Source: Neodontobutis hainanensis (lineage: Eukaryota; Chordata; Actinopteri; Gobiiformes; Odontobutidae). Taken from it: 64,000 nucleotides of DNA. The position numbers were made by a program, and so were the translations under genes. Positions 1 to 13,263 of the stretch are shown piece after piece. The notes under the pieces were generated by a model. The model was not told the DNA's origin. It did not search any database and saw only the letters and a program-made list of their open reading frames with translations. The stretch spans positions 914,001 through 978,000 of the forward strand of contig JALDNG010000023.1 of the NCBI GenBank assembly GCA_024349245.1, in the 5' to 3' direction. The first letter of the stretch is position 1, and each line of letters begins with the position of its first letter.

Positions 1-451
1 TTGAAGAAGGGCCAAAAAAATGACCAGCTTCATTAAATTGGTGGAAATATCTTTAAAATCCTTTTTTAAATTAATTTGGTTTAAAATAGTTTTATATTTC
101 TAGAAATGTCCAATTATCACTTTTTCTAAATTTTATACTTGCTGAAAACAAGCATACGTATCTATGCATGACATTTAAAACCAATCACAGATTTAAGATC
201 CATTACAGTTTGATTTACTATGTTTTCAGCAAAAAAATTCTATTTAGAGAAAAAGGTTAAACAAATCTCACACTGGACTGAGTAAAGTACTCATAACTAT
301 CTATAAAGAAGTTCAAGCAAGTACTAGGGGCTTCAATTAGCATTGAGTAACAAGTACTAAGTATCTGGCTAGTCCTAATCGTTTTATATGTTACAACAGC
401 AATAGAGGGCAACATATTCAGTTTTTCAGGTGAGAACGTGTGTCTAATCAC

Positions 452-3400
452 CTGAAACAGTTGCGATGGAAGAGCTTGCCATCTACAAGGAACCTCTGCA
501 CCAGGTGGACGTGTTTCTGGCAGACAGAGCAGGTGCTGCTGAGAGCGCTGTGCTTGACCTCTGCACCTGTCTGCTCGAACAGTGACAAGATGGTGTTCCC
601 AGACAGGGGACGAAGCGTCAGGACAGGGGGGAGATGGAGAGTAATGAGGGAGTGGGAGATCAAACACGGAGTCAGGGTTTGAGGAAATGGTTTGTTCAAT
701 CTGTTCAAGCTTGCTAGTCTACGGCTCATGAAAGCAGATTTATTTCAATTAAAAAAAAAAAAAACTGATAAGTATTTTACAGAAAAGGTTAAGTTGTAAA
801 AATACCAAACATTTGTTAGGTATGGGTTTATGTTTGTATATTATGTGGGGTATTTGTTTGTCTTTATTTTGAGTAAAGGGGGTTAGCAGCAGCATACTCA
901 AAAAAGTGGCACACTGTTAGAATAGTAAAAGTGTTAGTAGTTAAAACAAGGCATTAAAAGAAATAACTAACCTAACTCATTGGCTTTCAACTCCTTGCAC
1001 ACCCCCCACCCCTACTGCCTAGGCTCAGGACCAGAGAGTGGAGGGGGGGGTCAGATGTGAGGAGGAAGAAGAGCAGGAAGAGGAGGGAGTGGGATTGTTT
1101 TCCATCTGAAAGTGGGGTGTAAGTCAAGAAGGAAGGGGAGAAGCCCGAATATGGAGCATGACGATGGAGGATAGAGAAGAGAGACAGGATACAGAGGCTA
1201 TCTTTATAGACTTACTCTACCTCTGGAGCTTTGCTTTTCCCCTGCTGTGCAACACAAAGCCCAAACAAGGATGTAGGCATTATGAGGTACATGTGCGTAT
1301 ATTGTTTTAGTCAAATGGCAGGATGGGATTTGTATTGTACAGCTCCTATGACTTAATGTCCCCAAATAGCCCATGGCATATGGAGGTTTCAAGTTCAACA
1401 GCGCTCCACCAAATCTAGCTGAGATTACAGTGTGCTCTTCCGACTGATTCTCAGGAGAATGCAGCTTGTGAACATGCAGCTGCAACATAATATCATGCAA
1501 ATGTAATGAGGGTCAGTATTGTCCTCTGAGTTACACAGTTAAACAGAAAGAAACAATAGTTACTGTTTTCCATTGTATTTATATCATATTTCAAAGTTAT
1601 GCTCTTACCTCAGGCTCAACCGATTTGTCTTCCAAAGGCAATGCAGGCCTTTTCTGTGCTAGTTCATTGTGACCGACAGGACTCGGCCTCTTCATGCAAG
1701 GAGGGTTAGCTACAGGAAGAAAAATAATCCATTACTGATCTAGAAAGCTTAATTATAAGTTATTTGGTGAAAATGTATTGTCAGTAGTGCCCACCTTGAG
1801 ATTTGTTGTTAAAGAAGTTGTAATACTGAGAGACATAGGTGATAATACTAAGTCGGTCTGGTATTCTCATGGCGACCATATCTTCCGGGTCCAACAGTGC
1901 TGGGATTCCCAGCTGTGTCTCAGCCACTTCAAATGCCTGTTACCAATAAGAAATGAGACATCAATTAATTGAATTTAATTTAATTACTTAAATTATTAAG
2001 TTCCTTTTGTTTTTGAGTAAATTCCTAGGAAGGCCCATTTACTTAATTTTAAAAAACACTACTCAATAATGACCAATTAAATGTATTAACACTCAAATTT
2101 AATACTGTGTAGATGTGTAATGCCTAACACAAAACCTTGCTTTCAAAACATCAATGATCCACTCATTAGGTGAGGTTTTGTCCTTGAGGATAACCATTAG
2201 TCTAATGAAAGATTCCACTGAAAACATGAAAAAGCACCTGAGGTTATATAACAACGTTGAGACAATTCAATGGCATTCAAATTAGTAGTCCAGTCAACAA
2301 CTTCTATACAAAACACAGGAACTAAAATAATATAGATGAGCATTTCCTGTTTCAACCTCTACAGTTTCAAATGAAAACGGTTTTCATACATCTGATTACA
2401 CAGAGGGATTTCACAGATGAGTGCTGCAGTGAAAAGCAAAGCAGCTCCATTCCTACAGGCACATATTTTTGTTGAAAGGCAAATATTTGCGCAAAATTGT
2501 TTTTTGACAGCAACACTCTTCACATAAAACTATATAGTAAGGCTCTAAACTATTGGTGCACCTTTTTTTCTTATGTTCACAAGCACAAAAAGTAGGTGCT
2601 GAATCAACACATTAATCACTATATTGTGCTAGTTTGAAGTGCTCTGCATCAACTATTATTATAAATATCTGCATAAGCCACAGTTTTTAAAAGACACCGC
2701 TCTAGAGCCACAGCATCGTAGACCTGACTGTTTATAGTTCTCTGTTGAAATTTGATGCAGTAAAAAAAATGCTTTGAACTAGCTCTAAAAGTTTCATTAA
2801 GGTTGTTCTGCCAAAGCTTAGCTCATGGGGACACTCCCATTTTTTAACGTCCAGCTGGCTCACACTTTAGAGTAAATATTACTTTTTCTAAACATATGCC
2901 ACTAGCAATACAGCCACAGTCTTAGCTGTTTAATGCAGGCTTATGTCAGCAAGCCGCTGCTTTTTTTAAAGAGCATACATTTTCTTGTTCCCTCCTGCCT
3001 ATAATCATATTTAGTCTAGGTGAAGCTCCAAATAGATTAGGTAACACAAACAGACAAATGTAAACACCCACCATTACAGCATGCACTCTTCTTGCCAAAA
3101 AAAAAAAAAAAGTACCAGACACAATGGCAGAAGATCAGACTGCATTCACAGATCTTATTTGGTTAGATTTTGTTTGTTGGTGTTGTGTGAATGTTATCTT
3201 GTTCTTTAGCCAGATTAGGCCATCTGATTTAAAGTGAACCCAGGTGACACTACACTTGATACATTGTATCTACCTCATTAAGTACAATGTAACACACTGT
3301 AACAAACTGTAACAACATGTAACTACATGACATACAGACCATAACCTTAACCCTAACTACAATATGTAAGTATACATAATTCTATTATGTAGTTAATGTT

Positions 3401-5812
3401 ATTACAGTTTGTTACACAAGAAGGTAGATAAACTGTATCAAGTGTAGTGTAAAATAAAGTGATTGTGATTTAAGTTGCCAAACATGTCACAACACTTTAA
3501 TTAGACCACACTAGGCCTCAAACTGACTCACCAGCTGATTGTTCTTGTAGACATTTTCTCTGGACAGGGAACCAAAGTCTCTGTAATGAAAAGACAGTAC
3601 TGTATTTAGGTGGCTGAACTATTTTCACTTCTGTCATAGACCAATACAATTCTATTAATGGCCTGCCAGCTTGACAGCATAAATTGTTGTGTGGTTTTTT
3701 AACTTCTGAAGCAAACAGTAATCCCAGACCACACATAAATGATGCCTGATGTCCAAACAATGTGAAAGAAGCTGCTGCTAACAGTAGTGATAGGCTCATA
3801 ATTACAAGGCTACGCTTTGAAATACAGCCTAGAGCGAGGAACTAAACTCCAGCTCCTGCCAGTAAACATCCTGCTGTAAAAGTGGAAAATGTCTCCAGTG
3901 TTCAGATGACAGTAGCATCTGAGTGCTGTTGTAAGAAGTGTGAAACAGTTTGGACAACGCTACAGTGGAAAAAAATACCAGTGCTGTCTGTGGGAGTTTG
4001 TGGTGACCATGTGGAACTCTCAATAAAAAAAATAAAAAAAATAAATGAGCTCTGTGTTGGCCCAGGACAAAGTCCCCTCTGTTCTCCTAATCTAGTTCTC
4101 ATGGTAACAAACACACGTAGCAGCCACTTTAATATCAAGGTCATGTCAAAGCAAGTCCACTGTGTCCAACTTGATCTGGAAAAAATGTTAAACTTCTGAT
4201 GTAAATTTTAGACTTTATGGAACAGACAGTGCCAGCTGACACTGTCATTGATGACAGATAGAGTGTGAACCGCGCCCAAACATAATCCACTGTCTACCAG
4301 TGTATTTTGGGAAAGGGTACTGCTTTGGAAGTGACTATGCAGGAGCTAAAGCTTTTTAAAACCAACATGTTCCCAATCCCAAATGGACCACTATCACTCC
4401 TAAATTTAGTGAAGGTAAAGCTGTGCAGTTTGGTTTGAACACTTCCATGGGGACCTTAAAGGGGTTAGGAACAGTAAAGTATAAATAGTATACCTTAAAG
4501 TTACATAATATGACACCCCAAAGCCATTTCGACTAATCATTTCAGAAGACTGACAGTTGGTCTCTTTTGAACAATTTAGACAAGGCCATTTGCCTTGTCT
4601 CTGTTGCATTTGTTTGATGCACTGTGATGAAAAAACATTGATCGAAGATGACTATACACTGCTCTTGTACAACATTAGAGCTAAAGCCGGTTTGACAGGA
4701 TGAGGTCCCAGCCACGGATTAGCTTGATGGACTGTCTGCTCAGATCATAATTGGTTCATTGGCCATTGCAGATACAAAGAGTTCTGCTAAACACAGAAGT
4801 ATGCAGGGTCCATATAACAGGCCACGTTTAACTTGTCCTCGTTTAAAACTTGGCTCCGTAATTGTTCTGTCAGGAATCTAGGGACTGTGCTAGTTACCAA
4901 CTCAAGTGTAGCAAAGTCTAGACCACCTTTGGGTTTAGCAGCATGAGAAAAAAAATGTTTGCTACACAGAGAGAGAACACCTTACAAGGAAGTATATCTA
5001 TGTCTAATGTGAGTCATATAAAGTTTCTGTGCATATCACCATGCTATATGATCTTTATTACTCAAGCTGTATGAACGTGCAAACAGCAGTCCAGGTCACT
5101 TTTGTGCTACACTGATTTACATATTTACACTGATTTCAGGATTTCATAAAATTTCATTCATAACATTTGTCATTTTAATCTCACTGTGGATGAGGATACT
5201 TACTGCGGTTATGTTTTGTGGCAGTTACTGTGCTGTGTGATTACAGTGGAGGGTGTGCTGTTATAGACAGGGTATGACTTGTCAGTCTGAATTAGTGATA
5301 GCACACTGGCCTCCAAATGAATGCGACTTAGTAATAGCTATGGTATACAAAATTACACATACATAATAATCATCATGTATGTGTAATTCTGATAATCATT
5401 TGGTAATAATTATGTAACATCACCAAATTATACCAAACATGTAATATCACTTCACTTCATAACAAGTCAAATCAAAAAACATACACTGACTGCATACCAC
5501 AATGGGTTTCTCTTGGTCTGTTGTGTGCGTTGGTATGAGCTGCACTGATAAAATACAAGTGTTTATCGTCTCAGTCTAGTTTATACCTCTTGTGATAAAC
5601 CTAGAGGTCAAAGGGTAACTAAACACATTTTTACAAAGCGTGTTTTACTAATAAAACGTGTTTACTTACATTAGATCTGGCCTGTAACGATGTATTATAG
5701 CACAGAAAGCCAAGCCGTCCCGAAAGGACGTGGACATGTCCTTTATTTCCACATCGTTGTAGTCTTCACACTGTATCCGACACCACTCTTGTAGAGCCTT
5801 CAAAGACCCCAT
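452..5812 (-). CDS. micall1: MICAL-like protein 1, 5' part (CH domain and start of LIM domain)
   Basis: MICALL1 is a recycling-endosome scaffold that binds Rab GTPases and EHD proteins. Visible coding exons in transcript order are 5670-5812, 3532-3580, 1795-1936, 1609-1709 and about 452-570; all introns are GT-AG and phases agree. The first three exons encode the calponin-homology domain, starting MGSLKALQEWCR and containing SFRDGLAFCAIIHRYRPDL and ENVYKNNQL. A linker follows, then the first LIM zinc-finger half (CSVCQKHVHLVQRF ... FHRNCF), very close to human MICALL1. The start is the first ATG in frame with the CH domain. The left edge of the window cuts the gene: the rest of LIM, the proline-rich region and the C-terminal bMERB domain lie outside. 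The 5' boundary of the LIM exon (570) was chosen by phase and is uncertain. A serine-rich stretch at about 1040-1110 behind a good acceptor could be another exon. I cannot say whether this is the a or b teleost copy. Confidence 0.88.
3247..3450. mobile_element. MITE-like element with 29-bp terminal inverted repeats
   Basis: Positions 3247-3275 and 3422-3450 are near-perfect inverted copies: both ends read ACACTACACTTGATACA inward, end in ATCTACCT, and differ at only two or three positions. The 204-bp interior holds shorter inverted copies of GTAACAAACTGTAA and has no coding potential. This is the form of a small non-autonomous DNA transposon. I see no clear target-site duplication and cannot name the family. 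It lies in micall1 intron 2. Confidence 0.75.
5351..5388. repeat. Perfect 14-bp inverted repeat (hairpin)
   Basis: AATTACACATACAT at 5351-5364 is followed after a 10-base loop by its exact reverse complement at 5375-5388. A weaker inverted repeat (TTTGGTAATAATT / AAATTATACCAAA) lies just downstream at about 5400-5440. Both are in micall1 intron 1 and may be the remains of a palindromic transposon. Confidence 0.6.
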
Positions 5813-7045
5813 TTTAATCATTACAGAAAAAACATAATATCCTTATTCTTGGTCAAAATTTTCGTCTAAATAGCGACAGATGACACTGTGGAGTCCGTTC
5901 TCAAGTCAGACATGAATCACCAGCACCTATTCACTGAGCAGACAACACCCGCTGCGTTATTTTCATTCACCGAGTCACGTAAAACTAGCATGGTTAGCCG
6001 TGTGTTAGCCACGTCTTTAACTCCAGTGTTCGTTTTTGTCAATGTACGGATTTATTCCTGCAGTTATCACCGTGTATCACACAGACCTTTGTCCATAAGC
6101 ACCGCGTAAACATGGCTAAAAGATAATGCACAGTCGTTAACAAAAAGAGCTCGAAACACAAACTTCTTCGGCAGCCAACTCTGCTAATATACCATAGGAG
6201 ACCACGGCTCGATCTTGAAGTTTGCAGGTTAAACCCACGCAGATCAGCATTGGTATTACGGTATAAAAAAATCCATCACAGAAACAAGTCGTGTTTTGAT
6301 GGAGCAGAGGTGACGACTTTCTCCTTGTTTAGGTGGAAAACAAGACGTCTTCAGGTGCGGTTAAAGTGCGTCTTGAAAAGAAATTAAGAGTTAATCACGC
6401 GCACCAATGTCTTTCAAAGTAATATTAAGTCAAACTGTAAAAATAAAAAGACAGAATTTATGTTTTGGATTTTCTCGGTACCTCAGCATCGCGCCAAGCC
6501 ACCCTCCAAGAAGCGATGACAAAACCAAAACCTGCCTCTTGTCCTCCTTAAAATCACGTTGCTATTCTCTCAACGTACGGATGGGGCTGTCACTACCACT
6601 ACCCGATATGTCCCCACCAGGATGGATGGATGCATTATAAATTGTATAATGTTTCCGAAAATATTAGTTGTAGTACTAAACCTAAACAGCTGTAAGAATA
6701 TACATCGCACACAACCTAATCATGATGCATTCAGAAATAGACAACTTGCCACTACCCGATTTGCTTCAGTGCAAGTGTTCTGCGCGTGCGTAAAACCAAG
6801 CAGCCAGCTTGGGTACGGCAACGTAACTTGGATGTTAACTGTGCTTTATTGCCTTTTAAAGCACAATGTTCCTAGCTAAAATGTATACGAATAAGATAAG
6901 TGATAAAAGGCAATTATTTGCTAGAGCAATGCAATGCGGATGTTCTAAAACCATAGTCTAAAACTCGAGCTGAAGGTATTGACATCTCGTGTCAAGATGC
7001 TTCGTAAATCACGCGATAGTTGCCACTGTTTAGAATAAGCAAAAG
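5813..7045. promoter_or_regulatory. Divergent intergenic region between micall1 and gga1
   Basis: This 1.2-kb gap separates the start codons of two genes read in opposite directions, so it should contain both promoters and both 5' UTRs. I see no coding exon in it. No clear TATA box stands out, and transcription starts cannot be placed from sequence alone. The last bases next to the gga1 start are GC-rich. Confidence 0.5.
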
Positions 7046-7053
7046 ATGGCGGC
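7043..7053 (+). promoter_or_regulatory. YY1-type motif over the gga1 start codon
   Basis: The bases AAGATGGCGGC match the YY1 consensus (AANATGGCGGC) and include the gga1 ATG. In vertebrate housekeeping genes this motif often lies just downstream of the transcription start. That would suggest a short 5' UTR here, which is inference. Confidence 0.45.
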
Positions 7054-10000
7054 GCCGCCTCCTGATGAGGCTAGCCTTCAGGCTCGTATCAGTAAGTCAA
7101 CACACTATACATTACACAAAAATATATTTTTTATTATCGGCGGTTGTGGGCATGCAGTAAAGTGACGGTGCTATCTTCTGGACAGTCTTGTTGTTGTCTT
7201 TAGCGCAGTGTTTTTTGCGAGTCCATGGAGCTAATATCAATCTGCTCAAAAAGTGCAGACGCCTCAAATTCAAAAGTCAGTCAATTTTGCTGCAATGTGC
7301 TAGTATATTTATACCAACATTATGCACACAAGTGGCACAATTTTACTTCATTTTCAAAAGTCATGTCGTAATTGTTTCAACAATACACCACGCCATACAG
7401 TCAGGCATTATTTTTTCGAAACCAGGAACAGTGCATACACCAGCTGACTTGACTCAGGGTGGAGACCTGCTTCTGTTAGCATAATACCTAACGTACGGGT
7501 TTGTAGTGTATATTACCAATACAGATTATTATTTTCATTTTTGTACTTTTTACCCTCAAACTGAAATCACACACTTTGCTCTTATTACATTACTGAACTA
7601 GCAGATCAGTTTAGGGACTATGGAGTAATTGCTGTATTGTATTTTTTGTGTATGTGTGTAGATAAGGCGACCAACCCACAGAATAAGGAGACAGACTGGG
7701 ACAGTATAAAGGAATTTTGTGATCAGCTCCACAATGAACCAGACGGGTAAGCCAGTGGTATAATGTTGCATCATTTTATTGTATTGCCAAATCGGACATC
7801 TGTACATCATAAAGGTTTTGGTCAGTGTAACTTAAAAGCCATTAATTTTCTATATAGAATTTCAGTACATGTACAAAATACATGCATATGCTTGGAGTAG
7901 TAGTATTCTTCCATATTCTACAAGCACACTTGAACGTAGTTACTGTCATGTAACTTTTAGGCTCTACCGTGATAGTCTAATTTATTTGTTTTCTATTTTC
8001 AGTCTCCAGATTGCAACAAGGCTTCTGGCCCACAAAATCCAGTCTCCTCAGGAATGGGAGGCTATGCAAGCACTTACAGTAAGTCAGTCCTGAAAGTAAA
8101 AATGTGCTGTTCCAAACAAACAACCTCTATTTAAAGTAATCTTGATCATCTGGAAACTAACAATGTTAAACAAACATTTACAGGTTCTTGAGACCTGTGT
8201 GAAGAAGTGTGGAAAGCAATTTCACACTGAAGTGGGAAAGTTCAGATTCCTCAATGAACTCATCAAAGTGGTATCACCGAAGGTAATGTTTTTGGTCTAT
8301 TGAATAAACTGCATATCATTCAGCATGCCTATTTTTTAAATCTTTAATACAAACAAGCATGTTATATAATGCATATTTTTCAATACCACGGAATAACAGT
8401 TAAAATATATATGTATTATTTTTTTCTTTGATTCTGCAGTATTTAGGCTCGCGAGCACCAGAATCTGTCAAGAAGAAAGTGGTTGAAATTATGTTTAGCT
8501 GGACAATAACACTTCCAGATGAGACCAAAATTTCAGATGCTTATCAAATGCTGAAAAAGCAAGGTAAGCACTCCAGATGTTTGAGGATATATGGGATTAG
8601 GTACTGCTATTACATTGTCTTGATGGTTATTTCCCATCACATTTCTATGTTCCTGGTAAACAAGTATCCTTTTTTAGTTCCCTTTTAATGTTTTGTGTGT
8701 GTCACTTCCCATTTTATGTCAATGATTAAATAGCACGCCTAACCTAGCAAGACTAACCTGCTTAGTCATGCTCTTTTGAAAGTATCATGATGTTAACCTA
8801 ATGTCAGACATATACCACTATATAATATTCTTTCTTTATTGTCTTAATTGAACTCTCAAGACATATTTCCATGTAACCTCGGTCCTGTCCCACAAAGATG
8901 GGTTAGAGGGTTAACTAGCTTTATAGCTTTTAAGACAAGGCCTGACCTGTGTTGACCTACTGTGTATACAACTAAAATATATATATATATATATATATAT
9001 ATAGCTAAAGTTGTGTATTCATTGAAAGGGTAAGGTATCCGTGTTCTCTTCCAGGTATTGTGAAGCAGGATCCTTTACTTCCTGATGACAAGCCCATCCA
9101 ACCGCCTCCACCCAGAACCAAAAGTGCCATCTTTGATGATGAAGAGAAGTCCAAGGTAAAATTAGGCACCAATTGGCTTGTAAATGTAATCAGTGCTAAA
9201 TAAATGTTAAACTCTATTCAACCTTTTGTAGAGTTGTTTCCCTTAGATTATCAAAAATATAACTCCTGGAAATATTATTACAAAGTCTCTTCCTCTTTTT
9301 AATTTCTGCCATGTCCTGTTTTTGTAGACGCTGTCTCGGTTATTAAAGAGCACACTTCCTGAAGATTTAAGAGCAGCAAACCAGCTCATTAAGGAAATGG
9401 TCCAAGAGGTGGGTCCGGTGTAAAGCTTTGTTTATCATGTGGAAATTCATTATTTCATAGACATCTGTACCTGTGTTTGGTCCTCTGTTTACAAATGACA
9501 CACATTCTGCGATATGGAAAACATATAACACGAGTACAAAGTATACATTAAGCATTTGTGTGAAATTAATTGATTAAACCTTGCAAAATGCTGAGACTTA
9601 ATAAGTGTTTTCCATTTCCATTACGTTACATTAGGACCAGAAACGGGTTGAGAAGGTATCAAAGCGAGTAAATGCCATCCAGGAGGTAAATGAGAGTGTT
9701 GTGCTGCTGAGCCAGCTGCTGGAAGTTTATAGCAAGGAGAGCAGTTCTCAGAGCAACCAGGAACTCATTAAGGTTTGCACAGCTCAGCGTTTTATAGCAC
9801 ACTCTATACATACCTGTACAAGGGAAATTAAAGTATCCTTGTGTTTAACAAGTTTGTTTTCTTAGGATCTTTACCAGCGCTGTGAAAAGATGAGGCCCAC
9901 ACTCTTTCGATTAGCAAGTGACACAGAGGATAATGACGAAGCTCTAGGTAAGTTTTCTGAATCCACTCCTTTACAAAGCTTAAAATATATTGGCAAATCT

Positions 10001-12013
10001 ATACAAAAAATATAATTCATATTTATTCATTATTGTAAATAATAGTATCTGCTTACAGCGGACATCCTGGAGGCCAATGATAGGTTGACCCAAGTTATCA
10101 ATCACTACAGGCAGCTTATAAAGGGGGAAGAGATTAACAAAGAAGACATTAACCAATCACAAGAAGGTAGTTCAATATGTATGAAAGCATGTTTTTCTCC
10201 TCTGTTTATACAATGTAATTTCAAATACACTCGGTCAATTTCAGTCAGCAGTAACTCGGCACTCCTAGACCTGGCAGGAATAAATCCATTAGCCAACCCA
10301 GAACCTTCCAGTCTACAGACCCTCACCCAGAATGTGGGCCTCAGCCTTTTGGATGATGAGCTCATGTCACTAGGTAAGTACAACTCTCTGCTGATGTATC
10401 ATTTGTCTTGAAAAAACACAATGGTAGATGTTTAACAACCCATTAAAAGTAAGTTTAGCAGTGTAAGCACACGTCAGAACTATTAGGCCTTGTTCTCACT
10501 GTCCGGGGTGTAGCCCTCCTGTTGCTCATATGAAACTTCAAAAGGGGGACACATCTGATTAAACCACTAGAAAGAAAAACACTTTATAAACCCTTGTTAA
10601 CCTTGTGTATTTCAATCTTGCAATGTAATAACTAACTTGTCGTTTGTATAATTATAATAGGTCTGAATGTTGCAGAAAACAATACTCGCACTACATTTCA
10701 GGTAGGAGTGTGATTTATAATACAGTGCTTTTAATATTAGTTTGTTAGTCACTTAATACCTGATTGTTTTTTTTTTTAGGCACACAACAGCACAGCAGCC
10801 TCAGTTCACATGCCAGCTGCAGTGTTGCTACCATCTGTTGCCCAGAAAGCGCAGATATCACCAGTAGGGGGAACTAGTGCACCTCCAAATGCCATGGATG
10901 AGTTGGACTTGCTGGGAAAGACTTTGTTACAGCAGTCCTTACCACCTGAGAGTCAGCAGGTCAAATGGTATGAGGAAGATACTCCACTAGATATCTGATG
11001 CTTAACAGTCAAGCGTTAACATTTGGTTGGGGTAGTCATTTTTTACATTTTACAAATACTTTTACTTTTGCTTACACATAGGGATAAACTTCAGACTCAA
11101 AGTAGAGTCAGTTTACGAGACCTGCAGACTTTGGCCAGCAGCCACCCTAGACCTGCTTCTGGTTCCATATCCTCTACAACTGTTCTTTTGGAGCAGCCCA
11201 ACACCAATCCTGTAGCTACAGGCCATGCCACTTCTGCAACAACTGCTGTTGACCCTCAACAAAACCTCTCGCTGTCAGATGTCACGGTCCCTCTGGAAAC
11301 AATCAAGCCCAGTAACTTAATTCCACATCCTACTTCATAAATTTTACCATGTTATTCACTTATATTTTATTCTAATGTTTGGCACAGCATAAATCTTTTT
11401 TTTTTCTCACTGTTTGGATTTACATTTCAGGTACTTTATTACCAGTGACTGTATTGGATAAACACAGTCTACGGGTTTTGTTTACATTTGCACAAGACTG
11501 TCCTCCTTCACGACCAGATGTGCTTGTCGTGATCATCTCTATGTTGTCCTCAGCCCCTGTTTCTATCACCAACATACGCTTCCAGGCAGCTGTACCGAAG
11601 GTAGGCCACTAAACTAATAGGTCTGGTCTCCTTCCTTCTTTCTTTATTTTTCTTTACTGATTAAGACGGTAGTGGTAATATATTTTCTGTTGTGTAGATA
11701 ATGAAAGTGAAGCTACAGCCTCCCTCTGCCACTGATCTTCCTGCCTTCAACCCCATTCTGCCTCCAGCTGCTATCACACAGATTTTGCTATTGGCAAACC
11801 CTCAAAAGGTACTTTTTCTTGTAACTAATATAAGCAAGATGAGCATTATAAATAGAATGTAAATAATGTTCTGTTTTTATTTTTTAGGAGAAGGTGCGTA
11901 TGCGATACAAGGTAACATTCAACTTGGGTGACAAGTTTTATGAAGAATCTGGTGACGTGGACCAGTTTCCCCCTCCAGACACCTGGGGCAAAGTTAAACT
12001 ACAATATATATAG
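7046..12013 (+). CDS. gga1: ADP-ribosylation-factor-binding protein GGA1 (clathrin adaptor)
   Basis: GGA1 is a monomeric clathrin adaptor that sorts DxxLL-tailed cargo at the trans-Golgi network. Seventeen exons join in phase to 644 codons (human GGA1 is 639): 7046-7091, 7662-7746, 8003-8078, 8184-8282, 8440-8563, 9055-9155, 9328-9408, 9635-9772, 9866-9947, 10059-10166, 10245-10373, 10661-10701, 10780-10967, 11082-11311, 11431-11600, 11698-11808, 11888-12013. Residues about 8-145 are the VHS domain (LLAHKIQSPQEWEA, YQMLKKQG). About 165-310 is the GAT domain that binds ARF-GTP. The hinge keeps the internal acidic dileucine motif SLLDDELMSL and the block LDLLGKTLLQQSLPPESQQV, which identifies GGA1 rather than GGA2 or GGA3. 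The C-terminal GAE ear starts near KPSTLLPVTV and ends DVDQFPPPDTWG. The last residues (KVKLQYI) differ from the short human end. Confidence 0.95.
8977..9003. repeat. (AT)n microsatellite
   Basis: An uninterrupted AT dinucleotide run in gga1 intron 5, about 50 bases upstream of exon 6. Confidence 0.9.
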
Positions 12014-12434
12014 CATTTTGACACAAGACCAGTTTGAGATCCACTACTGGTCTTGAACTAACCTTGTGCCTTCCACCACAAACTCTTCTGCAATGATATA
12101 AACCAAGAAGACTCATGTTGAGTCTTTTTAAAATTCTGTGCAATGATCTGTTTTACGCGCTGTTGAAGTCACGTGTCCCATCTTATGTGAATCTTATTTA
12201 ACGGCAAGTGTTTTAAAAACCCCAAAGTCTGTTTTCACATTCAGTATAATATTGGGAAACTATCAAAAAGCTATTGTTAGCTATTGTTTTCTGGTTTACC
12301 AAGAATTTTTAATGAATCAAAAGAGCCATGCTTCACTTTGAATGAACAAATCAGATGCTGGAAATTATTAGCATGTTATTATTTTGGTTTTAAGTAAGAA
12401 CAATAGTTTGCAAGATAAATTATTAAAATATAAA

Positions 12435-12440
12435 AATAAA
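12435..12440 (+). terminator. Candidate poly(A) signal of gga1
   Basis: AATAAA lies 422 bases after the gga1 stop codon and is followed by GT-rich sequence. Other signals could be used. Confidence 0.5.
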
Positions 12441-13257
12441 TGTTACTGTTAGTGCTCACATTAAAATGGGTGCTTTTTTTGGGGGGGGGGGGACTGGTGC
12501 ATGTGAAGTTTATCTGAAACTTTGTTAAAACTGGGAAGAACCTGTCAAATGTTACTGGTGTCTTAAAGGAGATGCACAACAAACTGGGTTTAATTGAAAT
12601 TGTCTTAGTTTACTATTTTGTGTCATTTGTTTGGGCTGGATTCTTGTAGGATGGTATTTGTGTCAAAGGTGTAAAGGGACCAAGATTGGATGCATTATTG
12701 CCCTGTTTGATAATACACATTATTTCTGCACTTTTACTTTTGTACTCAGGATTTTGATTTGTAACTTTGCATTTGTTTTCTTTCTTTAAATGCAAATCCA
12801 TACACATACTTTCCATACATCTGAATTACAAATATTGACTTTTCCTTTGCTGCCTTTCTGCTGTCAACTGACCCAAAGATGGACATGCTCAGTTGAGTTT
12901 ATTTTTTCTGGATTGATTCTACCACATGTGCCTGAAACTGCAATGTATATATATATATATATATATATATATTCAGATGATGTAAGAATGGGAGATCAAG
13001 AAAAACCTATGTTGTTACATCTTTACAAACTGCTTTTTGGGGAAGGCAGGTATCCCCTGGACAATGGCCAGACAAGACTGAGATTTCACACTTATTAAGA
13101 GTAAACTATCTATACAATAATTGATGTGGATGTCACAGACAGCTTTAATATTTTAAGGTGTAAATAATCACAATGCTGCTCGTTTTCTTTTATTTTGGTC
13201 AAAATTTAAGTTTGTGTTTACAAAGAAGAGACAGGCCCGATTTTGTACTTTACACTT
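12441..13257. other. Tail-to-tail gap between gga1 and ddx17
   Basis: There is no coding exon here. The gap contains a G run (12481-12492), an AT microsatellite (12945-12971) and otherwise AT-rich sequence. Long 3' UTR forms of either gene could reach into it. Confidence 0.5.
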
Positions 13258-13263
13258 TTTATT
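13258..13263 (-). terminator. Candidate poly(A) signal of ddx17
   Basis: TTTATT on the plus strand is AATAAA on the minus strand, 464 bases after the ddx17 stop codon. Confidence 0.55.

Noticed and set aside
1013..1110. Serine-rich segment as a firm micall1 exon
   Set aside because: The acceptor is good, but no convincing donor precedes the in-frame stop, so it is only mentioned in the gene entry.
3337..3360. Telomere-like TTAACCCTAAC sequence
   Set aside because: It is a single short copy inside the inverted-repeat element, not a repeat array.
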